NCBI GenBank assembly: GCA_002418885.1
Contig: DIEZ01000007.1
Coordinates: 1-6,443, forward strand
Direction: 5' to 3'
From: Syntrophaceae bacterium UBA5761
GTDB taxonomy: Bacteria > Desulfobacterota > Syntrophia > Syntrophales > UBA4778
Length of the DNA: 6,443 nucleotides
Shown piece by piece: positions 1-6,315 of this stretch. The position numbers were made by a program, and so were the translations under genes. How positions within the stretch are numbered: position 1 is the first letter of the stretch; the number at the start of each line of letters is the position of its first letter. Under the pieces are notes generated by a model, which worked only from the letters and a program-made list of their open reading frames with translations, had not been told where the DNA came from and did no database searches.

Positions 1-1231
1 CGAGACCTGCTTGCACCTTCTTGAGATGATCCTCGAAACGCTTCTCAAAGCGACTCTTGATCCCTTCTTCCTTGACCTCTTTAGCAGTGGAATGGCAATA
101 GAGCTCTATCTCCTGGGTATCAGGATTATTGATGAGCTTTCCCTCAATACGCCTTTGGTTATCCTCCCTGAGCGTGACCATCTCAAGCCCCTGGGGCAGT
201 TCTGTCTTTTTCCTGCGGGAAACAACGATGTAGCCATAGCCCTGATCTTTCAACCATCGGAGATTCGCCTCGGTGGCAATACCCGCATCTAAAACGATCA
301 GAGGCTCTCCGGAAATGGATGGGTAAGAAAGTGAACTGAGCATGCCCTGTAGAGTAGCCGGCTCACTTATGTTCCCATCAAAGAAGTCGCTCTTCTTGGG
401 AAAGCCGTTGGCATCGACAACCAGCCCCAGGGTTACCAAAGGGCAGTCGCTACGTTTCTCCTTGGAATGACCAAAATGGGCCTTGCTGTTATACTTGCCG
501 GACCCCTCAAAAAAGGTGTTGGTCAAATCATAAAGAATGACAGTCTCCTCAAGATTGAACAGGGTGCATTCCTTGCCCCTCAGATGCTCCTCAATCTCTG
601 CCTTATGCCGCAAGAGCATATCGGAGACCTTGTAGACCCGATTCTGGGAAAGGGTGCTGAAATCTGTTTCCAGAAGATCATCTATGCCAGTCCTTGTCTG
701 AAGCCATATATGGGCGGCTCTCTCCGAGGAGGGGGCGATCAGGCGGGCGGCAATTACCCCCACCGTGACATCGACAGCAGCTTTATTGAAACCGAGAGAA
801 CCGAGCTTCTCATCCAGCTCCAACTCTTTGATCGTCTCATGAATCACATACTCCGTACCAACAGGATGGGGATACTCGTTCTCCAGGGTGTTGATATCCA
901 CCCGCTGATAATCCACACCTTCCCCTGAAGAACCATCAGCCTTCTCCAGGACAGGCTCCCCTTGATAACGAATGAGCTTGCGGGCATAAAAGTGGGCAAG
1001 GCTCTCAACTTCTTCCGGATAGGCAAAGAGGCGTTGTTGACCGGTAATGATCTCTTCTATGCGATTTGCCAGGTCTTTCCACTTTTCTTCGGGGAAGTTA
1101 AAGTCTGCTCCCAAGTTCAGGAGTGTCCGTTGCCTTGGTCCTCTTTCGCTACGGACAGATTCTACTAATTTATAGGTATGATACTCTTGGTGATTCTTTT
1201 TATCGATATGGGTGACCCTTCGGATGAACAT
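1..1231 (-). CDS. IS1634-like (IS4 superfamily) DDE transposase, 3' end cut by the window edge
   Basis: This gene would catalyse cut-and-paste movement of its own insertion sequence. Reading the minus strand from the ATG at 1231 gives 410 uninterrupted codons that run off the left edge. The N-terminus (MFIRRVTHIDKKNHQEYHTY, then a KLVES...GPRQRTLLNLG stretch at about 21-41) is typical of IS1634-like transposases. Two catalytic aspartates of the DDE triad are recognisable: D235 in LYDLTNTFFEG and D315 in LIVLDAGIATEANL. The glutamate region would lie beyond the window. An in-frame TAG sits four codons upstream of the ATG, so no earlier start is possible. No Shine-Dalgarno sequence is visible. 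By eye, codon use is more A/T-rich than in the fdh/mod genes, as expected for an acquired element. The family call is from recognition of motifs; the visible part shows no frameshift, so the element may be intact. Confidence 0.88.
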   Translation of the reverse strand, partial: MFIRRVTHIDKKNHQEYHTYKLVESVRSERGPRQRTLLNLGADFNFPEEKWKDLANRIEEIITGQQRLFAYPEEVESLAHFYARKLIRYQGEPVLEKADGSSGEGVDYQRVDINTLENEYPHPVGTEYVIHETIKELELDEKLGSLGFNKAAVDVTVGVIAARLIAPSSERAAHIWLQTRTGIDDLLETDFSTLSQNRVYKVSDMLLRHKAEIEEHLRGKECTLFNLEETVILYDLTNTFFEGSGKYNSKAHFGHSKEKRSDCPLVTLGLVVDANGFPKKSDFFDGNISEPATLQGMLSSLSYPSISGEPLIVLDAGIATEANLRWLKDQGYGYIVVSRRKKTELPQGLEMVTLREDNQRRIEGKLINNPDTQEIELYCHSTAKEVKEEGIKSRFEKRFEDHLKKVQAGL

Positions 1232-1239
1232 GGATAAGA

Positions 1240-1266
1240 GCTATCATAGCAGGTCAGTTCTGTCAA
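1240..1266 (-). promoter_or_regulatory. Possible transposase promoter element: perfect -35 hexamer and 11-bp palindrome
   Basis: On the minus strand a consensus -35 hexamer TTGACA lies at 1266-1261. It is followed by the palindrome GCTATGATAGC (1250-1240), just ahead of the transposase ATG at 1231. TATGAT inside the palindrome resembles a -10 hexamer but is only 12 nt from the TTGACA, shorter than usual. A 16-nt spacing gives only ATAGCT. Any transcript from here would have almost no leader, consistent with the missing ribosome binding site. The element may be weakly expressed or need read-through from modE. Confidence 0.3.
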
Positions 1267-1290
1267 GACTATCCCTATTATTTTGGCACT

Positions 1291-1442
1291 ACAAGCGAGA
1301 TTCCAAAGAACCGCTTCCCTAAGTAGTTGATATCGTTTATGGCAGATCAGCAAAAGAGACAAAATAAGCCCAGATCTGCTCCTTTGACCATGAACTTGGG
1401 TTAAGGGGGAAGAGTCACACTCAAAAAAAGGAGGGTATGGGT
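1291..1442. other. Noncoding gap between the insertion sequence and modE
   Basis: I find no convincing gene here; the short open frames lack any recognisable protein features. The only structure noticed is a pair of 7-base inverted arms, GCAGATC at 1342-1348 and GATCTGC at 1373-1379, separated by 24 nt. No U-rich run follows them in the modE reading direction, so I do not call a terminator. A modE transcript could read on into the transposase. Confidence 0.5.
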
Positions 1443-1796
1443 CTACTGCTGAGTCACGGGCTTGCCAGCGCTTTTGTGCAGCGCTTTCAGTCTGTTGCCT
1501 GCCTCCCCGAGGTAAGTATCGATGCTGCGCTCAAGTCGGTCGAACTCTTCGATGAACGCCTTTGCCTCCGCCGTCAGCCGGAGCGCCTCGCCCGAAGAAC
1601 GTTCGACTAACTTGATACCCAGTCGTTCCTCGGAGGCCTTCAATCGTCCCCAAGCCGCCCTGTAAGACATGTTCAATTTTTTGGCGGCCGCATTCAGGCT
1701 CTTGCACTCTTCTATGGCCTTCAGTAAGTTGTCGCGGCCTTGTCCGAAGACAACTCGGCCGTTTTTCTCCAGCCATATTTTGTGCTTGATTTCCAA
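1443..1796 (-). CDS. modE: Single-domain ModE-type molybdate-responsive transcriptional regulator
   Basis: A 117-residue DNA-binding protein resembling only the N-terminal half of E. coli ModE (a LysR-like winged helix-turn-helix). The start LEIKHKIWLEKNGRVVFGQG matches the conserved opening of this family. The helix-turn-helix covers about residues 33-53 (NAAAKKLNMSYRAAWGRLK) and the wing about 59-75 (LGIKLVERSSG, then LRLTAEA). A predicted long helix follows at about 77-95, where ModE dimerises. I chose the TTG at 1796 as start because the family homology begins there and GGGGG lies 7 nt upstream. The ATG at 1868 would add 24 hydrophobic residues encoded by A/T-rich, promoter-like sequence. 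The two C-terminal TOBE/Mop domains of full ModE are absent, and the sequence after the TAG stop does not look coding. Likely target: the mod and perhaps fdh promoters (inferred from position). Confidence 0.85.
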   Translation of the reverse strand: MEIKHKIWLEKNGRVVFGQGRDNLLKAIEECKSLNAAAKKLNMSYRAAWGRLKASEERLGIKLVERSSGEALRLTAEAKAFIEEFDRLERSIDTYLGEAGNRLKALHKSAGKPVTQQ

Positions 1797-1925
1797 TTTG
1801 GGACCCCCAAGAAAAAGTGCGGAACGACAAAAAAAGTTATCTATAAAGATCGAAAGAATAGCAAGCACAAAAACAGGACTTCCGGGAGGTGAGCACGGTC
1901 GAGAAGAGTAAAAGCGATCGGACGG
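1797..1925 (-). promoter_or_regulatory. Intergenic region upstream of modE, probable modE promoter and leader
   Basis: This 129-nt A/T-rich gap separates the fmdE stop from the modE TTG. Read on the minus strand, TTGTGC and TTTATA lie 17 nt apart (weak -35/-10 matches). An imperfect palindrome ATCTTTATAGAT (1850-1839) overlaps the presumed -10, and GGGGG precedes the start. No hairpin with a U-run follows fmdE, so modE may also be read from the mod operon. An autoregulatory site is possible but only inferred. Confidence 0.35.
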
Positions 1926-2501
1926 TCAGGGCTCCTCTTTGACATAAGGGCTTTCACCGCGGCAAGGACGGCAGACGTTGCCGTCGCGAAGCGGATAGGC
2001 CTCTCCGCAGGAGGGACAGATGCCTACGGGACCCATCTTTTTCTTCTTGAGATTTTCAGGCCTAATCCGCACCTCGTGAAAACTCAGGATCTTCGTGCCC
2101 GCCTCTTTGATCTCGTCGAACAGTTTTTGGCTGTCCTGGTTCGCCTTGGGGGTCAGTTTGAGGAACCATCCCTTGATCTCCGGCCACGAATCCAACTTGG
2201 CCGGGTCGAGGTATACCCGGACCCCTTCACCGCTGTACTTTTCATACAGCGCGAGAGCGAAGCGGCCGTAATCGTATACCTTAAGCCAGCCGTTTCCTAC
2301 CGTGCAGGGCGTTAGTATCTGCACCGCATCGGGGAGGCAGGTGTAGGTTTCGCAGATGGCGTCGAAGAACTCCCCGCTGGGAAGCCTGCGCAAGGCTTCA
2401 TCGACCATGAAGCCGCCGATGAGCAGCCCGGGAGCCGGGTTCCCGTGGAAGGATTTGATCAGGTGTAGGTATTCCTCGTATGAGTAAGTCCCGATCTTCA
2501 T
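1926..2501 (-). CDS. FmdE-family protein with C-terminal four-cysteine zinc ribbon
   Basis: A 191-residue protein of the FmdE family, named after subunit E of molybdenum formylmethanofuran dehydrogenase but widespread in bacteria without that enzyme. The N-terminal domain shows the signatures FHGNPAPGLLIGGF at 18-31 (FHGH-x-PG in most members, here N21 instead of the second H). C55 lies in TCLPDAVQ, C66 in TPCTVGNGWLKV and DYGRFAL at 77-83. The C-terminus carries a treble-cysteine-pair ribbon, C162-x2-C165 and C177-x2-C180, likely to bind zinc. The ATG at 2501 is preferred over the in-frame GTG at 2513, since AAGGTGAGG lies about 6 nt before it. It starts 20 nt after modC and is the fourth gene of the operon. 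The exact biochemical role is not known; metal or cofactor handling for a molybdo-enzyme such as the adjacent formate dehydrogenase is an inference from context. Confidence 0.85.
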   Translation of the reverse strand: MKIGTYSYEEYLHLIKSFHGNPAPGLLIGGFMVDEALRRLPSGEFFDAICETYTCLPDAVQILTPCTVGNGWLKVYDYGRFALALYEKYSGEGVRVYLDPAKLDSWPEIKGWFLKLTPKANQDSQKLFDEIKEAGTKILSFHEVRIRPENLKKKKMGPVGICPSCGEAYPLRDGNVCRPCRGESPYVKEEP

Positions 2502-2521
2502 CGTGTCCCTCACCTTTCAAT

Positions 2522-3235
2522 TCAGTAGACCAGGGCGAGCTTCGGCTCGCGGACGGCCCTTGGTTGTACATCCCGGGGCGATGAAGGCGACGTGATCTGT
2601 TCGAGCCAATCCCGGTCGACCTTGCCGTCGACGATGGGAAGAATAGAGTCGGCGATGAACAGGGCCTCGTGGATGTCGTGGGTTACAAAAACGACGGAGA
2701 GCCCGCGTTCGTCTTTGATTTTTTTGAGTTCGGCGCGCAGGCCGCGGCGAGTCACCACGTCGAGGGCGGAAAAAGGTTCGTCGAGGAGGAGCAGGTCCGG
2801 GCGCCTTGCCAAGGCCTGGCAGATTGCGCAGCGCTGCCTCTCGCCACCAGATACCTGATGGGGTTTCCGGTCGGCGAGGTGCAACAGACCGAAATAACTC
2901 AGGAGATGGTCCACATCCTTTTTGTCCTTGGCGGCGAAGGAGGCGTTTCCGTGTATCGTCAGATGAGGAAAGAGGGTGAAATCCTGAAAGACATAACCCA
3001 GGTTCCGCTTCTGAGGAGGGAGACAAATGCCCCGGTCCGCGTCGAATATCACCTTGCCCCTGAAGGTGATCCTTCCGTCATCGGGTCGGTCCAATCCCGC
3101 CAGCATGCGGATGACGGTCGTCTTGCCCGCCCCAGAGGGGCCGACCAGGACAAGGGTTTTCCCTTCCGGGCAGGAGAAGTCCACGTCGATAGAGAAATAC
3201 TCCGTTCTTTTCCGTAAAATTGCCCTTAAACCCAT
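2522..3235 (-). CDS. modC: Molybdate ABC transporter ATP-binding protein, short form without TOBE/Mop domain
   Basis: The cytoplasmic ATPase that drives molybdate (or tungstate) import through ModB; 237 residues. All ABC motifs are present in order: Walker A GPSGAGKTT (32-40), Q-loop YVFQDFTLFPHLT (Q84), signature VSGGERQR (128-135), Walker B LLLLDEP (148-154), D-loop SALD and H-loop VTHD (H186). After the nucleotide-binding domain only about 50 residues remain. Typical ModC proteins of about 350 residues have a C-terminal TOBE/Mop domain that binds molybdate and mediates trans-inhibition. Here it is missing, and no frameshift is visible, since the TGA is followed closely by the fmdE ribosome binding site. 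The ATG at 3235 lies 4 nt after the modB stop with GAGG about 10 nt upstream. Assignment to ModC rests on sequence plus position after modAB. Confidence 0.92.
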   Translation of the reverse strand: MGLRAILRKRTEYFSIDVDFSCPEGKTLVLVGPSGAGKTTVIRMLAGLDRPDDGRITFRGKVIFDADRGICLPPQKRNLGYVFQDFTLFPHLTIHGNASFAAKDKKDVDHLLSYFGLLHLADRKPHQVSGGERQRCAICQALARRPDLLLLDEPFSALDVVTRRGLRAELKKIKDERGLSVVFVTHDIHEALFIADSILPIVDGKVDRDWLEQITSPSSPRDVQPRAVREPKLALVY

Positions 3236-3239
3236 CGGC

Positions 3240-3890
3240 TCAATGCCTCGTTAATCGGTTGACAAGGAGAAGAAGAAAATAACTGACCGGGAGGAAGGCG
3301 AGAGACAAGAGCCACGCCTCACTGTAGTTCATGGTTTCAACCGCTTCGTAGATCGCGATGGAGGCCACCCTCGTTTCACCGGATATGCTTCCACCCACCA
3401 TCAGTACGACCCCGAAGGCGCCCAGGCTGTGGAGAAAGACAAGGATCGCCGCCGCCGCAATCCCGTTGATACTGTTGGGGATCATGACCCGAAAAAAGGT
3501 GGCCACGGGGGAGAGTCCGAGCACATAGGCGTTTTCCCGCAGACGGGGGTCGATTTTTTCAAATGTCGCCTTGATGGGCTGGACCGAGAAGGGGAGGTTG
3601 TAGACGGCAGTCGCGATAACGATCCCGCTAAAGGTAAAGAGGAGGGTCCCGCCGAAGACTTCCCTCCATATCGCTCCCACATACCCTTGCGGCCCCAAGA
3701 GATAGAGGAGATAAAACCCGATGACCGTCGGCGGCAGGGCGATGGGGAGGTTGACGAGGGCCTCGAAAAGGAACTTTCCCGGCCATTTCCCGTAGACGAG
3801 CAGGTAGGCAAGCGGCGCCGAGATGAGGATCAGGAGAGACGTCGTGATCACCGCAAGTTTCGCCGACACATAGAGGGGAAGCAAATCCAT
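3240..3890 (-). CDS. modB: Molybdate ABC transporter permease
   Basis: The inner-membrane channel of the importer; 216 residues, a normal length for ModB. It begins MDLLPLYVSAKLAVITTSLL, with hydrophobic segments at about 10-33, 45-66, 82-104, 140-165 and 188-210. LPIALPPTVIGFYLLYLLG (48-66) is a hallmark of ModB. The EAA coupling loop, which contacts ModC, is at about 119-138 (ENAYVLGLSP then FFRVMIP, with G125). The ATG at 3890 shares its A with the modA TGA (TGATG), a classic sign of translational coupling. The frame stays open upstream to 4040 but that part lies inside modA and is not family-like. Confidence 0.93.
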   Translation of the reverse strand: MDLLPLYVSAKLAVITTSLLILISAPLAYLLVYGKWPGKFLFEALVNLPIALPPTVIGFYLLYLLGPQGYVGAIWREVFGGTLLFTFSGIVIATAVYNLPFSVQPIKATFEKIDPRLRENAYVLGLSPVATFFRVMIPNSINGIAAAAILVFLHSLGAFGVVLMVGGSISGETRVASIAIYEAVETMNYSEAWLLSLAFLPVSYFLLLLVNRLTRH

Positions 3891-4645
3891 CAATGATAAC
3901 CGTATGTTTTCTTGATCGTCTCGGCCTTGGGAGAAGAAAGAAATCTCAAAAAATCTTGGGCTTCCTTCTGCCTGGCGGAATGTTTCAGAAGGCAGGCCGC
4001 CTGCCTGATCGGCGGCGCCTCTTCCACGACGTAATAGCATCCCTTTTTCCCTTGGGGGGTCAGTGCCGACGAGAGCGCGCAGAAAGAGACATCGACTCCG
4101 CCCGTCAGGGCGTACTGAAAGGCCTGACCCACGGTCTGCGCCGTGACGACCCGGCCCTCTAATTTCCTCCAGAGGTCAACCTGTTTCAGGACCTGCTGCG
4201 CCGCCGCACCGTACGGCGCCGTTTCCGGGTTGGCTAAGGCGACTTTTCTTATGTCCTCCGCGGATAAGGCATCCTTCCAATTCGCTCGGCCGCAGACATT
4301 CTTTCCCATTCCCCACAGAACAACCCTCCCCGTGGCATAGACGAAGGGCTCACCGCTCAACCCCTTCCTGAAGAGTATCTTGGGCCTCTCCTCGTCGGCG
4401 GCCAGGAACACGTCGTAGGGCGCCCCGTTAATGATCTGGGCGTAAAGATTGCCCGTCGAGGAGAACGTCGCCTCCACTTTAACCTTCGTTTCCGCCTCGA
4501 AGGCGGCGGTGATTTCCTTGAAGGGTGCCATAAAGTTGGCCGCAACCGCGGCCTTCAGGTCTTCCGAGGCATCGGACGACCACGGGCACGACAGGAAAAG
4601 CGCAACAAGGATTGAGCCAAACACCTTACTAAGGATACGCTTCAT
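3890..4645 (-). CDS. modA: Periplasmic molybdate-binding protein of the ABC transporter
   Basis: The extracytoplasmic receptor that captures molybdate or tungstate and delivers it to ModB; 251 residues, usual size. A signal peptide is clear: MKRILSK, a hydrophobic core at about 8-19, and a likely cleavage near SSDA/SEDL (26/27). C20 after LFLS could alternatively act as a lipoprotein cysteine, though F at position -3 is atypical. The mature protein starts DLKAAVAANF and shows the ligand loop FSSTGNLYAQI (61-71), INGAPYDVFLAADE (72-85), NPETAPYGAAAQQVL and GVDVSFCALSSA, all typical of ModA. The second of two close ATGs (4645) was chosen because AGAGG lies 6 nt upstream of it and directly abuts the first (4651). 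Longer frames to 4732 cover A/T-rich promoter-like sequence. Molybdate versus tungstate preference cannot be told from sequence. Confidence 0.93.
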   Translation of the reverse strand: MKRILSKVFGSILVALFLSCPWSSDASEDLKAAVAANFMAPFKEITAAFEAETKVKVEATFSSTGNLYAQIINGAPYDVFLAADEERPKILFRKGLSGEPFVYATGRVVLWGMGKNVCGRANWKDALSAEDIRKVALANPETAPYGAAAQQVLKQVDLWRKLEGRVVTAQTVGQAFQYALTGGVDVSFCALSSALTPQGKKGCYYVVEEAPPIRQAACLLKHSARQKEAQDFLRFLSSPKAETIKKTYGYH

Positions 4646-4675
4646 GATCATCCTCTGTGTACGGAAGTATGCTTC

Positions 4676-4689
4676 TGCTATATTTAGCA
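4676..4689. promoter_or_regulatory. Perfect-arm palindrome upstream of modA, candidate ModE operator
   Basis: Read on the minus strand the site is TGCTAAATATAGCA: arms TGCTA/TAGCA around AATA, 31 nt before the modA ATG. The outer bases ATGCT and AGCAT (4690 to 4669) form a second, wider inverted pair. Symmetry, A/T-rich core and position in the presumed promoter suit a dimeric repressor such as ModE, which in E. coli binds an inverted A/T-rich site at modA. The sequence does not clearly match the E. coli consensus, so the call is tentative. Confidence 0.35.
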
Positions 4690-4715
4690 TAAAAAACAAC
4701 AAAAATCCTCTACTA

Positions 4716-4733
4716 AATGAGCAGGCACTCATT
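4716..4733. repeat. Inverted repeat (6-bp arms, 6-nt loop) between fdh and mod genes
   Basis: On the minus strand AATGAG and CTCATT flank the loop TGCCTG, allowing a 6-bp hairpin extendable by a G-U and a U-A pair. About 9 nt later the minus strand carries a T-rich tract (TTTTTGTTGTTTTTT). It could be a poor terminator for fdh read-through or a further regulator site, but the stem is A/U-rich and the T tract too distant for a standard intrinsic terminator. Confidence 0.25.
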
Positions 4734-4825
4734 CATCCGTCAAATCCGCCTGCTGTAGAGTCGCTTGTTATGTCCGTGAAAGGATTCTTCTGCAGACAAA
4801 TTTTGGGTCGTCCGCGGGTTTCTCG

Positions 4826-5494
4826 TCAGTGAGACACTGCTTCCTTATTTTCTTCCCCGTAAACCTCGAGCTTACCCGCGGCCTCCATTTCCTTCAACCA
4901 CTTGGGGTGCTGCGTCTTCGCCCAGGCGCGCGTCACCCAGCCGTTCAGCATGGCCGGCAGTGAACCGGGCGAACCGATCGTACCCAGGTAGAGATGAACG
5001 AAAAAGAAGGCGAAAAGGACCACGAACCCAAAGGCGTGAAGCGGATACATCCACCGCACAAGGCCCATGGGAAGGCCCATAGGAAACCACATGATCAGCC
5101 CCGTCACCCCCATGAGGGCGCCGCAACCCACTACGGTGAGAAAAAACATCTTCTGACCGGCGTTGTACTTCCCCGCCTCCGCTACATGGTCCACATGCCA
5201 GAGATAACCCCCGGCCTGCTTTATCCACTCCAAATCATCGGGAAATTCAAACCTACCCGCCTCACGCCACCACATCCTGGTGGCAAGGATAAGGGAAACG
5301 ATGAAAATTATCCCAGTGAAGTTGTGGACATATTTCAGACCCACCAGACCGCCCATAAAGCTCCCGATGAAGTTGAGCTCCCGGAACATCATTCCGAGTC
5401 CCGTGATGAAGAGGAGGATACATGACCCAGCCAACATCCAGTGAACTACCCTCTCAAAAAGATCCGTCGCTTTGATCATCCCTTTCTCAGGCAT
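4826..5494 (-). CDS. fdnI: Formate dehydrogenase cytochrome b (gamma) subunit, FdnI/FdoI type
   Basis: The membrane subunit that passes electrons from the iron-sulfur subunit through two b haems to the quinone pool; 222 residues, close to E. coli FdnI. Four membrane segments are seen at about 16-37, 52-74, 115-136 and 150-174. Histidines H18, H57, H153 and H167 fall almost exactly where FdnI has its haem ligands (18, 57, 155, 169). The family hallmark AGKYNAGQK lies at 107-115, between helices 2 and 3. The ATG at 5494 follows the beta-subunit stop by 3 nt and has GGGAG about 6 nt upstream, so it is preferred over M6. The C-terminal tail is charged and probably cytoplasmic. A related cytochrome b of another molybdo-oxidoreductase is less likely given the adjacent genes. 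Confidence 0.93.
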   Translation of the reverse strand: MPEKGMIKATDLFERVVHWMLAGSCILLFITGLGMMFRELNFIGSFMGGLVGLKYVHNFTGIIFIVSLILATRMWWREAGRFEFPDDLEWIKQAGGYLWHVDHVAEAGKYNAGQKMFFLTVVGCGALMGVTGLIMWFPMGLPMGLVRWMYPLHAFGFVVLFAFFFVHLYLGTIGSPGSLPAMLNGWVTRAWAKTQHPKWLKEMEAAGKLEVYGEENKEAVSH

Positions 5495-5497
5495 CTC

Positions 5498-6307
5498 TCA
5501 CTCCCCCCTTTCCGCATGATCGCCCTGATCGGCTTCAGGATACGGCCGCTTTGGACCGTGCAGTATGTAATGAAGAAGCGACCCGGCAATCACGCCGCCG
5601 CCCGCAATCCAACTCAGGGGCTTCAGCCAGTCCTTCCAGACCGTCACGGAAAGCGGAATCGACGGATTCTTGGGCAGCTTATCGTAGACCTCGGGCTTCT
5701 CGCTCAGGACGTAGAGCACGTGGGTTCCGCCCAGGAACTTATCCCCGTAAACATTGGCGTCTCCGCCGAGCACCTTGACCCGGTCGTAAGCCGCCGCTAT
5801 CATTTTGTCCTTAGGACCGATACTGAGCGCTCCCGTAGGGCAGGACTTTACGCAGGCCGGCTGTTGATTGGCCTGAAGTCGTGTCAGGCAGAGGTCGCAC
5901 TTGGTTATCTTGTCCGTCCGGCTGTTGTACCGGGGGATTTCGAAGGGGCAGGCCGCGATGCATTCCTTGCAGCCGATGCAGAGATTCTTCTTTATCCCCA
6001 CAGTTCCGTATTCCGTGTGATAGAGGGCGCCGCTGGGGCAAACCTTCACACAGCCCGCGTCGGTGCAGTGCATGCAACCATCCTTGCGGAACAACCATTT
6101 GAAGGTCCCCTTTTCGTTGACATGCTCCTGGAAACGGATCAACGTCCAGGTGTTCCATCCCAGGTCGGGGGGATTCTGATAGCTCCCCCTGTTTTTCGTC
6201 CTCAGACCCGGCAGTTCGTTCCACTGCTTGCAGGCAACCTGGCAGCCGCGGCAGGCGGTGCACCGTGTCGTATCAATCAGTTTTATCACTTCCGAAGCGC
6301 TCATCAT
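5498..6307 (-). CDS. fdnH: Formate dehydrogenase iron-sulfur (beta) subunit with C-terminal membrane anchor
   Basis: The electron-transfer subunit linking the catalytic alpha subunit to cytochrome b; 269 residues, slightly shorter than E. coli FdnH. Sixteen cysteines form four ferredoxin-type sets: C16/19/22/26, C78/81/86/90, C110/113/116/120 and C137/140/152/156, consistent with four [4Fe-4S] clusters. The opening CTACRGCQVACKQWNELP is characteristic of formate dehydrogenase beta subunits. A single membrane helix at about 231-251 (PLSWIAGGGVIAGSLLHYIL) matches the FdnH anchor. This supports a membrane-bound FdnGHI-like complex rather than a soluble enzyme. The first of two adjacent ATGs (6307) has AGGAG 5 nt upstream; the second (6304) would also work at 8 nt. 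That ribosome binding site overlaps the stop of the upstream gene, indicating a single operon. Confidence 0.95.
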   Translation of the reverse strand: MMSASEVIKLIDTTRCTACRGCQVACKQWNELPGLRTKNRGSYQNPPDLGWNTWTLIRFQEHVNEKGTFKWLFRKDGCMHCTDAGCVKVCPSGALYHTEYGTVGIKKNLCIGCKECIAACPFEIPRYNSRTDKITKCDLCLTRLQANQQPACVKSCPTGALSIGPKDKMIAAAYDRVKVLGGDANVYGDKFLGGTHVLYVLSEKPEVYDKLPKNPSIPLSVTVWKDWLKPLSWIAGGGVIAGSLLHYILHGPKRPYPEADQGDHAERGE

Positions 6308-6315
6308 CTCTTCTC

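Larger units (their letters stand above)
1..1290 (-). mobile_element. Insertion sequence of the IS1634 family (partial; upstream end approximate)
   Basis: The transposase occupies 1-1231, so the element's 5' end must lie a short way above 1231. I place it roughly in 1260-1310, where the sequence is A/T-rich and noncoding, but only one end is in the window. Terminal inverted repeats and target duplication therefore cannot be confirmed. The element sits downstream of modE in the same orientation, about 150-200 nt beyond the modE stop, and does not appear to interrupt a recognisable gene. The boundary is an estimate. Confidence 0.6.
4646..4825 (-). promoter_or_regulatory. Intergenic region between fdh and mod operons, probable mod promoter region
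   Basis: This 180-nt gap holds no gene. Its modA-proximal half is A/T-rich on the minus strand (a T-rich run at about 4710-4691, then the palindrome at 4676-4689), as expected for a promoter. I see no clearly consensus -35/-10 pair; CATACT at about 4670-4665 is a possible -10. No classical terminator follows the cytochrome gene, so fdh transcripts might extend into mod. I compared it loosely with the Moco RNA motif, which occurs before mod genes in some bacteria, and saw no resemblance, but without a covariance search this is weak. Confidence 0.45.

Noticed and set aside
467..928. 153-codon plus-strand open frame in the left region
   Set aside because: It lies entirely opposite the transposase frame, which contains the DDE motifs, and has no family-like features.
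1165..1362. 65-codon minus-strand frame spanning the insertion sequence's upstream end
   Set aside because: It overlaps the transposase start in another frame, has no ribosome binding site and no recognisable domain.
1342..1379. GCAGATC/GATCTGC inverted arms after modE as a terminator or insertion-sequence end
   Set aside because: The arms are short with a 24-nt loop, there is no following U-run, and the other end of the element is not available for comparison.
2669..3217. 182-codon plus-strand frame opposite modC
   Set aside because: All ABC ATPase motifs are on the minus strand; the plus-strand translation is low in recognisable structure.
3891..4040. Longer modB start extending upstream to 4040
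   Set aside because: The extra 50 residues overlap modA in another frame, do not resemble ModB, and the ATG at 3890 is coupled to the modA stop.
4827..4839. CAGTG-AGA-CACTG hairpin across the cytochrome b stop codon
   Set aside because: The stem has only 5 bp and no U-run follows on the minus strand, so it does not qualify as a terminator; probably chance.
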